Below are positions 10,890 through 20,045 of a DNA stretch of 64,000 bases, one piece after another. How positions within the stretch are numbered: the first letter of the stretch is position 1; every line of letters begins with the position of its first letter. Source of the DNA: Streptomyces venezuelae (GTDB taxonomy: Bacteria > Actinomycetota > Actinomycetes > Streptomycetales > Streptomycetaceae); the NCBI RefSeq assembly GCF_008642295.1, contig NZ_CP029190.1:806001-870000 (forward strand), written 5' to 3'. Below the pieces are notes generated by a model. It saw only the letters and a program-made list of their open reading frames with translations, searched no databases and had not been told where the DNA came from. A program made the position numbers and the translations under genes.

Positions 10890-11807
10890 CTAGAAGTTGC
10901 CGTAGTTGACCTGCCAGGTCGGCAGGCCCATCCGGCGCCAGACCGCGACCACCCGGTCGCGGTCGTCCAGCGAGACCCGGACCGCATAGCGGTGCCGGAC
11001 GTGCGCGTCGAACAGCTCCGCCTTGACGATGTCGTCGCTGCGGCCGTCGCCGGACGCCCTCATCCACAGCTCGTCGTACGGCACTTCGTGTGTGGCCAGC
11101 CACGCCTCGGTGATCTCGCGGTGGTCCTCGCTGCGCCCGGACAGCAGCACGATCCTGTCGTTCTCGGCGCTGCGGAAGGCGCGCAGGGCCTGCCGTACGG
11201 AGACGTTGAGCAGGTCGCCGTCGCACCGGGTGAAGTCGTACGGTCCGCGGTCCCCGCGCAGTGCCAGGGTGCCGTCGATATCGCACATCACCGCGGAGGG
11301 CAGGGCCGGGTCGGCGGTGTACGGGGTGCCCGCGGGCTGGGCGCCCAGCCATTCGGCGGTCAGCCGCCAGCCGCCCTTGGTGGCCTTGGCGTGCTTCTCG
11401 GCGAGGATGCGGATGATCTCCTCGCCGACCGAGCGCTCCCGCGCGGCATCCCGGCGTATGCACTCCTCGACCGGCACGCCGGTGAAGTCGTGGACCACGA
11501 AACCGGCGCCGAGGCCGGTGACCGCGGCCTTGAGGCGCTTGGGGATGTGCGGGGTCAGGTGCGTGTTGTCGACGACCACGTCGAAGCCGCCCTCGACGGC
11601 CGAACGGACCGCCGCGTCCTGGATGTCGAGGACCGTCCGCTCATGGGCGTGCGAGCGCCCGCGCTCGGGGGCCGGGACGTCGAGCATGGTGCGGAGGTCG
11701 TCGAGGTTGACGCGGCGCATCCGGCCTTCGGACTCCGCCTGGAGCTGCCGGGCGGCCGTGGTCTTCCCCGAGGCGGGAAGTCCCGTCATGACGTGTACTA
11801 CGGGCAC
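10890..11807 (-). CDS. Polynucleotide 5'-kinase / 3'-phosphatase of the T4 Pnkp type
   Basis: This encodes 305 residues from a GTG with AGGAGAAC upstream. The N-terminal kinase has a P-loop at residues about 9-16 (GLPASGKTT) and an early LDDLR segment. The C-terminal half is a HAD-type phosphatase with CDIDGTLAL as the DxDGT nucleophile motif and LLSGRSE as the second motif. Kinase-then-phosphatase order and size match phage T4 polynucleotide kinase. That enzyme converts broken RNA ends (2',3'-cyclic phosphate and 5'-OH) to 3'-OH and 5'-phosphate. The gene starts 2 bases after the RNA ligase stop, so the two form an end-healing and end-sealing operon. Confidence 0.88.
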   Translation of the reverse strand: MPVVHVMTGLPASGKTTAARQLQAESEGRMRRVNLDDLRTMLDVPAPERGRSHAHERTVLDIQDAAVRSAVEGGFDVVVDNTHLTPHIPKRLKAAVTGLGAGFVVHDFTGVPVEECIRRDAARERSVGEEIIRILAEKHAKATKGGWRLTAEWLGAQPAGTPYTADPALPSAVMCDIDGTLALRGDRGPYDFTRCDGDLLNVSVRQALRAFRSAENDRIVLLSGRSEDHREITEAWLATHEVPYDELWMRASGDGRSDDIVKAELFDAHVRHRYAVRVSLDDRDRVVAVWRRMGLPTWQVNYGNF

Positions 11808-11809
11808 GG

Positions 11810-13036
11810 TCAGTTCTCCTGGTCGGTGACGAAGGGGTCGGAGTTCTCCGGCCGGATGGCACGCCAGACCATGAGGTCGGTCGGCTTGCCGTCGAGGCGC
11901 AGGAACATGGCGGACCGGATGCCGGAGTCGTACTCGGCCGGCAGCGCCTTGGCGGCCCGCGCGAACGCGCCCCGGTCACCGGCGAGGTGCTCGATGCTGC
12001 GGTAGGCCTCGTCGATGGCATGCGCACGCGCCGTCGCCTCGTCCTCCAGGCGTGCGATCACCGTACGCACCCAGGTGTCGAACTCGTCCGGCACCTGCTC
12101 CAGCAGGGCGTCCAGCGGCCGGCCGCCCGAGGACCTGACGCCACCGAGTTCGGCGACCGAACAACCCAGGCCCTGGGCCAGCCGCTTCACGGACACGCCG
12201 GGGAACCGCTGGATGCCGTGGGCGCGCCAGATGTCCCGTTCGGTGACGCCGGTCAGCACCTTGTGCAGCCGCACGTACTCGGCGATCTTGGCCTTGGCGC
12301 GCACCCCGGAGGCGAAGCGCAGCACGAAGCCCTCGGCGTCGGTACCGGTGGCGGCGCCGCCGTCGGGCAGCGTGTTGGACTCGGTGAGCTTGACCAGCTC
12401 GTCGAGGGACATGGCCGGCCAGACCGTGACGACCGAGCCGACGCCCTGCCAGTGGCCGGCGGCCTCGGCGAGCGGGAGCTCGGTGCCGTCGGTGCCGAAG
12501 GCGGCCAGCAGGACCAGGTCCCGGCGGTCTCCGTAGTTGACGACGATACGGTTCTGCGGGTACAGGATCTCGGCGAGGTAGGTCACCCCGGGGACCAGGG
12601 CGGAGGTGTCACGGCCGTCGAGGCGGCGCTGCGCCCAGGTGGCCTGTGCACTGATGAAGGAACCCTTCGACGCGACCCGCCAGCGGCCGGCGTAGTGGAA
12701 CACCACGGCCAGACTGCCGTCGACCTTGTCGTACACCTCGAACGGCTCGTCCGGCAGCGCGGGCGCGTAGGGCTGACCGGACTCGTGCTCACCGACGTTG
12801 AAGAACTTCGGCAGCGGCAGGGCCACGATCGCACCGGTGGCGTCGTCGGCGACCAGCCCGCGGCAGCGCACGGTCACCCGGTTCCAGATCCGCTCGTACT
12901 GGCACACCCGCGTGTAGGTGTAGATGGACAGCGGCAGTTCGGGGTGGGACTTGCGGGTGACGTGCCCGGCTTCGATGGCGTCCGCCAGCTCCTGCGGCGG
13001 CATCAGGTCATGCAGAGTCAGGTGTACCTGGCTCAT
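11810..13036 (-). CDS. T4 Rnl1-like RNA ligase
   Basis: This encodes 408 residues. The adenylyl-accepting lysine motif I is YDKVDGSL (residues about 106-113), followed by VASKGSFIS (motif Ia/III region), AEILYP (motif IIIa) and the AEGFVLRF ... KAKIAEY motif IV/V region. These give the nucleotidyltransferase order of ATP-dependent RNA ligases of the T4 RnlA family. The C-terminal third is helical, as in T4 Rnl1, where it recognises tRNA. The ATG has GGGAGGA upstream. It is first in an operon with the kinase-phosphatase. The pair would repair nuclease-cut RNA such as tRNA anticodon loops; the actual substrate is not shown by the sequence. Confidence 0.88.
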   Translation of the reverse strand: MSQVHLTLHDLMPPQELADAIEAGHVTRKSHPELPLSIYTYTRVCQYERIWNRVTVRCRGLVADDATGAIVALPLPKFFNVGEHESGQPYAPALPDEPFEVYDKVDGSLAVVFHYAGRWRVASKGSFISAQATWAQRRLDGRDTSALVPGVTYLAEILYPQNRIVVNYGDRRDLVLLAAFGTDGTELPLAEAAGHWQGVGSVVTVWPAMSLDELVKLTESNTLPDGGAATGTDAEGFVLRFASGVRAKAKIAEYVRLHKVLTGVTERDIWRAHGIQRFPGVSVKRLAQGLGCSVAELGGVRSSGGRPLDALLEQVPDEFDTWVRTVIARLEDEATARAHAIDEAYRSIEHLAGDRGAFARAAKALPAEYDSGIRSAMFLRLDGKPTDLMVWRAIRPENSDPFVTDQEN

Positions 13037-13226
13037 GGGTTCCTCCCGGTTCTTGAGGCTTCATCCTCTCGTGCGGGAGGGCCCGGCCGACAGCGAATTA
13101 GCAGGCCGGCGGCGTGAGCCCGGAGTCTAGCCAATCCCGGTCAGGCCGCTGTTGCCGGTCCCCGAGTTGCGGAACCGGCCCATCCGCGGTTCGTTCGAAG
13201 TAGGTGTGGATTGGGGGTGAAGGACG

Positions 13227-14564
13227 ATGTTCTTCACCGACCGCACGGACGCGGGCGCCCGGCTCGCCGCGGCGCTGCGCCATGTGGAGTACGAATCCCC
13301 TGTCGTCCTCGGGCTGCCCCGGGGCGGGGTTCCGGTTGCTTTCGAGGTGGCGCGGGCGCTGCGTGCCCCGCTGGATGTGATCGTGGTCCGCAAGCTGGGC
13401 GTGCCCTACCACCGTGAGCTGGGCTTCGGCGCGATCGGCGAGGGCGGGGTGCGGATCATCAGCGAGGACATCGTGCGGCGCAGCGGGGCCGGCCGGGAGG
13501 CGCTGGCGGCGGTCGAGCACGCCGAGCAGGAGAACCTCGTACGGCAGGCGCAGCGGTTCCGCGAGGGGCGGCCGAGGGTGTCCGTGCGCGGCCGGACGGT
13601 GATCGTGGTGGACGACGGGATCGCGACCGGCGCGACCGCGGCGGCGGCCTGTGAGGTCGTACGCGCGCAGGGCGCGGCCCGGGTGGTGCTGGCCGCGCCG
13701 GTCGCGCCGCCGGATGCGATCGCGTGGCTGCGCACCGAGGCGGACGAGGTGGTGTGCCTGTCGACGCCGCCGGGGTTCAGTGCCGTCGGCGAGTGGTACC
13801 AGGACTTTTCGCAGACCCCGGACGAGGAGGTCGTGTCCCTGCTCATGCGGGCGGCGGGCGAAACGGTAGCCGGGGGCGCGGACGAAAGCGCCGCCGGCGG
13901 CGCTGGCGGGTCCGGAGGCTCGGCCGGGTCCGGGCCGGTCGAGGTGGCCTCCGGCGAGGTCCGGCTGGCCGGGGACCTCGTCCTCCCGGAGGGCGCCGAG
14001 GCCGTGGTGGTCTTCGCCCACGGCTCCGGGAGCAGCCGGCACAGCCCGCGCAACCGTGCCGTGGCCTCGGCACTGAACGCGGCCGGCCTGGGCACCCTGC
14101 TGTTCGACCTGCTGACCCCGGCCGAGGAGGCCGACCGGGCGAACGTGTTCGCCATCGAGCTGCTGGCCGGCCGGCTGCTGGACGCCACCCGCTGGCTGCG
14201 CGACCGTACGCCGCTCCCGATCGGCTGCTTCGGGGCGAGCACCGGGGCCGCGGCGGCGCTCCGGGCGGCCGGGACGACGACGCCCGAGGGGGCGGCGGGC
14301 GCGGAGATCGGCGCCGTGGTCTCCCGCGGTGGCCGGCCGGACCTCGCCGGGCCGCACCTGGCCGCGGTCCGGGCTCCCACCCTGCTGATCGTGGGCGGCC
14401 GGGACACCACGGTGCTGGAACTGAACCGGCTGGCCCAGCGCGAGCTGACCTGCGAGAACCGGCTGGAGGTCATCCCGGGCGCCACTCACCTGTTCGAGGA
14501 GCCCGGCGCCCTGGACGAGGTCGCCGGGCTCGCCCGCGACTGGTTCCGCGACCATCTGCGGTGA
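13227..14564 (+). CDS. Phosphoribosyltransferase fused to an alpha/beta hydrolase
   Basis: This encodes 445 residues. Residues about 1-210 are a type I phosphoribosyltransferase with the PRPP loop VVDDGIATGATA. After a Gly/Ala/Ser linker (about 213-232), residues 233-445 form a dienelactone-hydrolase-like domain. That domain has HGSGSSRHS near the start, nucleophile elbow GASTG, a late aspartate in GGRDTTV, and a histidine in GATHLFEE. This fusion recurs in actinobacteria and its substrate is not established. The ribosome site is GAAGGACG. It is divergent from the RNA-repair operon across 190 bases. Confidence 0.82.
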   Translation: MFFTDRTDAGARLAAALRHVEYESPVVLGLPRGGVPVAFEVARALRAPLDVIVVRKLGVPYHRELGFGAIGEGGVRIISEDIVRRSGAGREALAAVEHAEQENLVRQAQRFREGRPRVSVRGRTVIVVDDGIATGATAAAACEVVRAQGAARVVLAAPVAPPDAIAWLRTEADEVVCLSTPPGFSAVGEWYQDFSQTPDEEVVSLLMRAAGETVAGGADESAAGGAGGSGGSAGSGPVEVASGEVRLAGDLVLPEGAEAVVVFAHGSGSSRHSPRNRAVASALNAAGLGTLLFDLLTPAEEADRANVFAIELLAGRLLDATRWLRDRTPLPIGCFGASTGAAAALRAAGTTTPEGAAGAEIGAVVSRGGRPDLAGPHLAAVRAPTLLIVGGRDTTVLELNRLAQRELTCENRLEVIPGATHLFEEPGALDEVAGLARDWFRDHLR

Positions 14565-14604
14565 GGCGGTGCGGCGGTGCGGCGGTGCGGCGGTGCGGCG
14601 GTGA
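14565..14604 (+). repeat. Five tandem copies of an 8-bp unit
   Basis: GGCGGTGC is repeated four times with a fifth copy ending GA, directly after the stop of the fusion gene. It lies in the short gap between convergent genes. It is a simple repeat prone to slippage and no function is evident. Confidence 0.8.
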
Positions 14605-14616
14605 AGCCCGTGACGC

Positions 14617-16053
14617 TCAGGAGCCGTCGCGGTAGGTCTCCAGCAGCCGCAGCCAGACCTCGCTGATCGTCGGGAACGACGGGACCGCGTGCCAGAGGCG
14701 TTCGACGGGGACCTCCCCGGTGACCGCCACGGTCGCGGCGTGCAGGAGTTCGGCGGCCCCCGGTCCCACGAAGGTGGCGCCGAGCAGCACGCCGCGGTCC
14801 AGGTCGACCAGCATCCGGGCGTGCCCGCGGTAGCCGTCCGCGTACAGGCCTGCCCCGGAGACCTTCGACAGGTCGTAGTCGACCGCGCGGACCCGGTGTC
14901 CCGCCCGTTCCGCCGCCGCCAGGGTCGGGCCGACGGCCGCGGCCTCCGGGTCGGTGAAGACCACCTGCGGGACGGCCTCGGTGTCGGCGGTGGCCGTATG
15001 GGCACCCCAGCGGACGCCCTCCACGGCGGGAGTGCCCGCGGCGCGGGCGGCGATGGCGGCGCCCGCGATCCGGGCCTGGTACTTGACCTGGTGCGTCAGG
15101 AGCGCGCGGTGGTTGACATCGCCGATCGCGTACAGCCAGTCGTGGGTGGTCGAGCGGAGGCTGTCGTCCACCTCGATCCAGTCGCCCGGCTTCAGCCCGA
15201 CCGTCTCCAGTCCGATGTCCTCGGTGCGCGGCGACCGGCCGGTCGCGATCAGGAGTTCGTCTCCCTCCAGCGTCTCGCCGCCCTCCAGGACCACCGTGAC
15301 CGGGCCGGTGGCCCCGTCCCGTACGACGGCCTCGACGGACACCCCCGTACGGACCACCGCACCGGCCTCGCGCAGGGTCTCGGCGACCAGCTCGCCGGCA
15401 AAGGGCTCCATCCGGGGCAGCAGCCCCCCGCCCCGCACCAGCATGGTGACCCGGGAGCCGAGGGCCTGCCAGGCGGTGGCCATCTCGGCGGCCACCACCG
15501 AACCGCCGACGATCAGCAGCCGGGGCGGCACATACCGGGCGGAGGTCGCCTCGCGGCTGGTCCAGGGGCGGGCTCCGGTGATGCCCGGCAGGTCGGGGAC
15601 GACGGCCCGGCTGCCGGTGGCCACGACCACCGCGTGCCGGGCGGCAAGGACGTGGTGCTCGCCCTCGGGCGAGCCCACGGCGACCTTCCGGACGCCGTAG
15701 AGCCGGCCGTGCCCCCGGTAGACATGGGCGCCGACGGAGTCCAGCCAGTCGACCTGGCCGTCGTCCTTCCAGTCCCCGGTCCAGTAGTCGCGGTGCGCGA
15801 AGACCGCCTCCCGGTCGAGCGGCCCCTGGACGGCCGCGGCAAGCCCCGGAACCCGGCGCGCGTCCGCCCGGGCGAGGGCCGGGCGGAGCAGGGCCTTGCT
15901 GGGCACGCACGCCCAGTACGAGCACTCCCCGCCGATCAGCTCGCTCTCGACCAGGGCGGTGCTGAGCCCCGCGGCCCGGGCCCGGTCCACGAGGTTCTCG
16001 CCGGCCGGCCCACCGCCCAGGACCACGACGTCGTACTCCACGGCTTCAGTCAT
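14617..16053 (-). CDS. NAD(P)/FAD-dependent disulfide oxidoreductase
   Basis: This encodes 478 residues of the dihydrolipoamide dehydrogenase / mercuric reductase class. The FAD-binding motif VVLGGGPAGEN is followed by the redox-active CSYWAC pair (C-x4-C), and a second Rossmann motif (IVGGSVVAAEMA) binds NAD(P)H. The C-terminal dimerisation domain is present but lacks the usual HxxPT-like ending of lipoamide dehydrogenases. The preferred start is the ATG at 16053. The gene lies 39 bases after the thioredoxin gene on the same strand, so the two probably form a redox operon. No 2-oxoacid dehydrogenase genes are near. Confidence 0.85.
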   Translation of the reverse strand: MTEAVEYDVVVLGGGPAGENLVDRARAAGLSTALVESELIGGECSYWACVPSKALLRPALARADARRVPGLAAAVQGPLDREAVFAHRDYWTGDWKDDGQVDWLDSVGAHVYRGHGRLYGVRKVAVGSPEGEHHVLAARHAVVVATGSRAVVPDLPGITGARPWTSREATSARYVPPRLLIVGGSVVAAEMATAWQALGSRVTMLVRGGGLLPRMEPFAGELVAETLREAGAVVRTGVSVEAVVRDGATGPVTVVLEGGETLEGDELLIATGRSPRTEDIGLETVGLKPGDWIEVDDSLRSTTHDWLYAIGDVNHRALLTHQVKYQARIAGAAIAARAAGTPAVEGVRWGAHTATADTEAVPQVVFTDPEAAAVGPTLAAAERAGHRVRAVDYDLSKVSGAGLYADGYRGHARMLVDLDRGVLLGATFVGPGAAELLHAATVAVTGEVPVERLWHAVPSFPTISEVWLRLLETYRDGS

Positions 16054-16092
16054 ACCGGACAGTCTCTCGGCAGGCCGCCCGGCCTGCACGCG

Positions 16093-16494
16093 TTACGCCT
16101 CCGGCGCGCCGCCCGGGGCCGCCTCGCCGCCGGCCGCCTGCTGTTCCGCGATCTTCGCCTTGATCTCGGCCATGTCGAGCCCCCTGGCCTGCCCGATCAC
16201 ATCCGCGAGCATGGGCTCGGGCAGGGCGCCGGGCTGTGCGTACACCGCGACCTGGTCCCGGATGACCATCAGGGTGGGGATGGACCGGATCTCGAAGGCC
16301 GCGGCCAGCTCCGGCTCGGCCTCGGTGTCCACCTTGGCGAAGACGATGTCCGGGTTGGCCTCGGAGGCCCTCTCGAAGACCGGTGCGAACTGCCGGCACG
16401 GACCGCACCACTCCGCCCAGAAGTCGATCAGCACGAATCCGTTCTCGCTGACCGTGCTGTCGAAGTTCTCCTTGGTGAGCTCGACTGTAGCCAC
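16093..16494 (-). CDS. Thioredoxin
   Basis: This encodes 133 residues from a GTG with GGAGG upstream. The fold is canonical, with active site WCGPC in FWAEWCGPCRQF and the cis-proline loop SIPTLM. A C-terminal tail of about 25 residues rich in Gly, Ala and Glu exceeds the usual 105-110 residues. It reduces protein disulfides in the cytoplasm. It is first in a probable operon with the flavoprotein disulfide reductase, which could be its electron source, although that protein is not a typical thioredoxin reductase. Confidence 0.92.
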   Translation of the reverse strand: MATVELTKENFDSTVSENGFVLIDFWAEWCGPCRQFAPVFERASEANPDIVFAKVDTEAEPELAAAFEIRSIPTLMVIRDQVAVYAQPGALPEPMLADVIGQARGLDMAEIKAKIAEQQAAGGEAAPGGAPEA

Positions 16495-16590
16495 TGTCTT
16501 CCGACCTCCGTCTGTCGTGTGTCTGCCCGGACTGTCTGCTCGGGGAACGAGCAGGTCGCCGCCTTCATTCCGCGGAGGCAGGATGATCCC

Positions 16591-17091
16591 ATGCACCGGA
16601 TCGAATTCTTCCGCTACAGCCCCGCGGACTACTGGGGCGTCCGCGTCGACGGCACGGACCTCCGGCTGACCGTCGCCGATGCCACCCGCAGCCTCCGGGA
16701 ACGCGAAGCCGATGCCATGGCGGCCGAGCCGGGCGGGCGGATGACCGCGCAGGAGCGGACGGACTTCCTCGCCCGGCGCCACGGCGGCATGCGCCAGGAG
16801 GACCTCGGCGCCCCGGCCGCCTACTTCCTGGGCGAGCACGAGCCCGCGTTCCGCTGCGGTACCGAGGACGGCACCCCGGTGCTGGGCTGCTCCTGCGGCG
16901 TGTGGGAGTGCGGACCGTTGCTGGCCCGGATCACGGTGACCGCGGACACGGTGATCTGGTCCCGGTTCCGGGATCCGTACCGGCCCGCATGGGGCGAACT
17001 CCCCATCGGGCCCTACGTCTTCCCGCGCGCCGCGTACGAGACGGCACTCGCCCACCCGTTCCGGCTCGCCCACGACCCGCTGCCGGCCTGA
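16591..17091 (+). CDS. Conserved hypothetical protein with a cysteine cluster
   Basis: This encodes 166 residues, with ATG 16591 after GGAGGCAGG. It is soluble, without signal peptide or membrane segment. A GCSCGVWECGPL segment (near residue 110) places three cysteines close together and could bind a metal or be redox active. I do not recognise the family. It is divergent from thioredoxin and convergent with the aldehyde dehydrogenase (4-base gap). Confidence 0.65.
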   Translation: MHRIEFFRYSPADYWGVRVDGTDLRLTVADATRSLREREADAMAAEPGGRMTAQERTDFLARRHGGMRQEDLGAPAAYFLGEHEPAFRCGTEDGTPVLGCSCGVWECGPLLARITVTADTVIWSRFRDPYRPAWGELPIGPYVFPRAAYETALAHPFRLAHDPLPA

Positions 17092-17095
17092 AATC

Positions 17096-18535
17096 CTAGA
17101 AGGGATAGCCGGCCGGGGTGCGGCGGGCCGTGGTCCAGCGGAGTTCGGTGAAGGCGTCCAGGTTCGCCTCGCCGCCGAAGCGGGCCCCGGTGCCCGAAGC
17201 GCCGACCCCGCCGAAGGGGGCCACCGCCTCGTCGTTGACCGTCTGGTCGTTGACGTGCACGATCCCGGTCGGGATCCGGTCGGCAAGCTCCAGCCCGCGG
17301 GCGGTGTCGGCGGTGACGATGCCCAGCGACAGGCCGTACGGGCCGGCCGCCGCGAGCTCCACCGCCTCCTCCTCCGTGACGAAGGACCGTACCGGCGCCA
17401 CCGGACCGAACACCTCCTCCGCATAGGCGGGGGTGTCGTCCGCGACGCCCGCGAGCACCGTCGGCCGGTAGAACAGGTCCCGGTGGGTGCCGCCGGCCAC
17501 GAGTTTGGCGCCCTGCTCGGTGCTGGCCTCGACCAGGGCGTGGATCCGGTCCCGCTGAGCCCGGTCGATGACCGGGCCGAGGTGGACCTCCTCCCGGTAC
17601 GGGTCCCCGACCGCCAGCGCCTCGGCCCTGGCGGCGAGCCGCTCGACGTACTCGTCGTAGAGCGAGGCATGGACCAGGTGCCGGCCGGCCGTCATACAGA
17701 TCTGGCCCTGGTGGAAGAAGGAGCCCCAGGCGGCCTGGCCGACGGCAGCCTCCAGATCGGCGTCGGCGAGCACGAGGAGCGCCGAGTTGCCGCCCAACTC
17801 CAGGTGTACACGCTTGAGCTGACGGCCGGCCAGTTCGCCGACCAGGCGTCCGGTGGCCGTGGACCCGGTGAACGAGACCACCCGCACCCCGGGCTCGGTG
17901 ACGACCGCCCGCCCGGTGTCGGCACCGCCGGGCAGCACGTGCAGCAGCCCGTCCGGGAGCCCGGCCGCCGCGAACACCTCGGCGAGCGCCAGGCCGCCGC
18001 AGACGGCCGTCCGCCGGTCCGGCTTGAGCAGCACCGCATTGCCGAGGGCGAGGGCGGGTGCGACCGAGCGGATCGCCAGGATGAGCGGCGCGTTGAAGGG
18101 GGCGATCACCCCGACCAGCCCGGCCGGCACCCGCCGGGTGTACGAGAGCCTGGGCGCCTCGCTCGGCAGCACCTGGCCGGCCGGGCGGGAGGCGAGGGCC
18201 GCCGCCTCATAGCACTCCTGGGCGGCCACGTGCAGCTCGAAGTCGGCCTTGCCGGGTATCGAGCCCGACTCCCGCACCAGCCAACCCCGCAGCTCCTGGG
18301 CGTGCTCGGCGAACACGTCGCCGGCCCGGCGCAGCACCGCGGCCCGCTCGAGGTGGGTGGCCCGCGCCCAGCCGGCCTGCGCGGCCCGGGCCCGTACGGC
18401 GGCCTCGGTGACATCGGCCGGGGCGGCGAGCCGGAGGGTGGCGAGGGTCCGCCCGGTCGCGGGTTCGACCACCGGGGCCGTGCCGCCGGTCAGCATCGGT
18501 CCGTCCTGCCAGATCGTCGGGTCGAGAAGCGGCAT
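17096..18535 (-). CDS. Aldehyde dehydrogenase, benzaldehyde/vanillin type
   Basis: This encodes 479 residues, full length for the family. The NAD-binding region includes VSFTGSTATGR, the general base glutamate is in LELGGNSA, and the catalytic cysteine is in HQGQICMTAGRH. The HQGQICM version is typical of aromatic aldehyde dehydrogenases such as XylC- or vanillin-type enzymes, which oxidise the aldehyde to the aromatic acid. The ATG follows GGAGGCAC. A -10-like TATAAC and a CAACA/TGTTG palindrome upstream suggest its own regulated promoter. The nearby thiolase could serve the same catabolic route, but the ring-cleavage genes are absent. Confidence 0.85.
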   Translation of the reverse strand: MPLLDPTIWQDGPMLTGGTAPVVEPATGRTLATLRLAAPADVTEAAVRARAAQAGWARATHLERAAVLRRAGDVFAEHAQELRGWLVRESGSIPGKADFELHVAAQECYEAAALASRPAGQVLPSEAPRLSYTRRVPAGLVGVIAPFNAPLILAIRSVAPALALGNAVLLKPDRRTAVCGGLALAEVFAAAGLPDGLLHVLPGGADTGRAVVTEPGVRVVSFTGSTATGRLVGELAGRQLKRVHLELGGNSALLVLADADLEAAVGQAAWGSFFHQGQICMTAGRHLVHASLYDEYVERLAARAEALAVGDPYREEVHLGPVIDRAQRDRIHALVEASTEQGAKLVAGGTHRDLFYRPTVLAGVADDTPAYAEEVFGPVAPVRSFVTEEEAVELAAAGPYGLSLGIVTADTARGLELADRIPTGIVHVNDQTVNDEAVAPFGGVGASGTGARFGGEANLDAFTELRWTTARRTPAGYPF

Positions 18536-18609
18536 GGCTGTGCCTCCGGGGGCGGGGGTGGCTGGGGGCAGGGGGGTGGGCAGAGGTCATGCTAGCCAGC
18601 CGGGCATAC

Positions 18610-18627
18610 CAACACTGTTGAGTTATA
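18610..18627 (-). promoter_or_regulatory. Candidate -10 and operator of the aldehyde dehydrogenase gene
   Basis: On the minus strand TATAAC (18627-18622) is followed at once by the 11-base palindrome CAACACTGTTG (18610-18620), where a repressor would block transcription initiation. No good -35 is visible. Confidence 0.4.
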
Positions 18628-18719
18628 GGGCAGTTGACGCGGTCGATGACCGGAAACGATCGGCCGGACCGCCCGGATCGATCGGACCGCTCGGACCCAT
18701 CGGACAGTTCGGGGACCGC

Positions 18720-19913
18720 TCAGCGTTCGAGGACGAGGGCGATGCCCTGACCGACGCCGATGCAGAGCGCGGCGAGCCCGGTGCCCGAGCCGGCCGCCGC
18801 CAGCTGATGGGCCACCGACCCGGCCAGCCGCGCCCCGGAGGCCCCGAGCGGGTGCCCGAGGGCGATGGCACCTCCGCGCGGGTTGACCACCGCCGGGTCC
18901 AGCTCCGGCCAGGCCGCCAGACAGCCCAGCGCCTGGGCGGCGAACGCCTCGTTCAGCTCGAAGGCCGTCAGGTCGCCGAAGCCGCGGCCGGCCTTGGCGA
19001 GCGCCCGCTGGACCGCGTCCACCGGGCCCAGGCCGAACAGCTGCGGCTCGATGCCGGTCACCGCGGAGGTACGGATCCGTGCCAGCGGCTCGCGGCCGAC
19101 GGCTGCCAGCCCGGCCTCGTCGGTCAGCAGCAGGGCGGCGGCGCCGTCGTTGAGCGGGGAGGCGTTCCCGGCGGTCACCGTGCCGGTGCCGTCCGTACGG
19201 AAGACCGGCTTGAGCCGGCCCAGCGCCTCCGTGGTGGAACCCTCCCGGATGCATTCGTCACGCACCAGGTCCACGCCCGGGTACGGAACCACCTCGCCGT
19301 CGTACTGCCCGGCGGCCCAGGCCGCAGCGGCCTTGTGGTGGCTGTCCAGGGCGAACAGGTCCTGTGCCTCGCGGGTGATGCCGTGCTTCTCCGCGATCAG
19401 CTCGGCCCCCTCGCCGAGGGCGACGGTCCACTCCTCGGGCATCCGCGGATTGGTCATCCGCCAGCCCAGGGTGGTGGACCACATCTGCTGATGCCCGGCG
19501 GGGAAGCCCCGCTCGGGCTTCTGCACCACCCAGGGGGCGCGGCTCATGGACTCGACCCCGCCGGCGATGGCCACCGAGGCATCGCCGAGCGCGATGGCCC
19601 GGGCGGCCTGGACGACGGCCTCCAGACCGGAACCGCAGAGCCGGTTGACGGTGACACCGGGCACCGTGACCGGCAGCCCGGCGAGCAGCACGGCCATCCG
19701 GGCGACATCCCGGTTGTCCTCGCCCGCCCCGTTGGCGTCGCCGAAGACCACGTCGTCGATCCGGGCCGGATCGAGGGCGGGGGTGCGGTCGACGAGGGCA
19801 CGGACCACGTGCGCGGCGAGATCGTCGGGCCGGATCCCGGACAGCGCCCCGCCGAACTTTCCGATCGGGGTGCGGACGGCGTCGACGACGTACACGTCGC
19901 GGATGGACGGCAT
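18720..19913 (-). CDS. Acetyl-CoA C-acyltransferase (thiolase), 3-oxoadipyl-CoA-thiolase-like
   Basis: This encodes 397 residues, full length. The nucleophilic cysteine is in VNRLCGSGLEA, the catalytic histidine in LGHPLGASG, and the second active-site cysteine in ALCIGVGQG. The GGVESMSRAP segment is typical of degradative thiolases, including PcaF-type enzymes that cleave 3-oxoadipyl-CoA to succinyl-CoA and acetyl-CoA. That substrate is suggested rather than proven, helped by the aromatic-type aldehyde dehydrogenase downstream. The ATG has GGAGACATCC upstream. No thiolase partner genes (hydratase or dehydrogenase) are adjacent. Confidence 0.85.
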   Translation of the reverse strand: MPSIRDVYVVDAVRTPIGKFGGALSGIRPDDLAAHVVRALVDRTPALDPARIDDVVFGDANGAGEDNRDVARMAVLLAGLPVTVPGVTVNRLCGSGLEAVVQAARAIALGDASVAIAGGVESMSRAPWVVQKPERGFPAGHQQMWSTTLGWRMTNPRMPEEWTVALGEGAELIAEKHGITREAQDLFALDSHHKAAAAWAAGQYDGEVVPYPGVDLVRDECIREGSTTEALGRLKPVFRTDGTGTVTAGNASPLNDGAAALLLTDEAGLAAVGREPLARIRTSAVTGIEPQLFGLGPVDAVQRALAKAGRGFGDLTAFELNEAFAAQALGCLAAWPELDPAVVNPRGGAIALGHPLGASGARLAGSVAHQLAAAGSGTGLAALCIGVGQGIALVLER

Positions 19914-20045
19914 GGATGTCTCCTGTATCGGGGATGCGCCGTGCGGGGCGCGCCGTCCGCAGTCTCCGCCCGGCGATCACGGCGTGTCAACGACAGAGCG
20001 AGTGAGCCGAGCTCCGGGAAGACGGGATCAGCGGGATCAGCGGGA

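Noticed and set aside
14486..15925. 479-codon minus-strand frame inside the flavoprotein gene
   Set aside because: It is an alternative frame of the disulfide oxidoreductase, rich in Arg/Gly/Pro and lacking domains.
18536..18719. Terminator between the thiolase and aldehyde dehydrogenase genes
   Set aside because: Repeated CGGAC/GATCGG segments are direct repeats, and no convincing stem was found.
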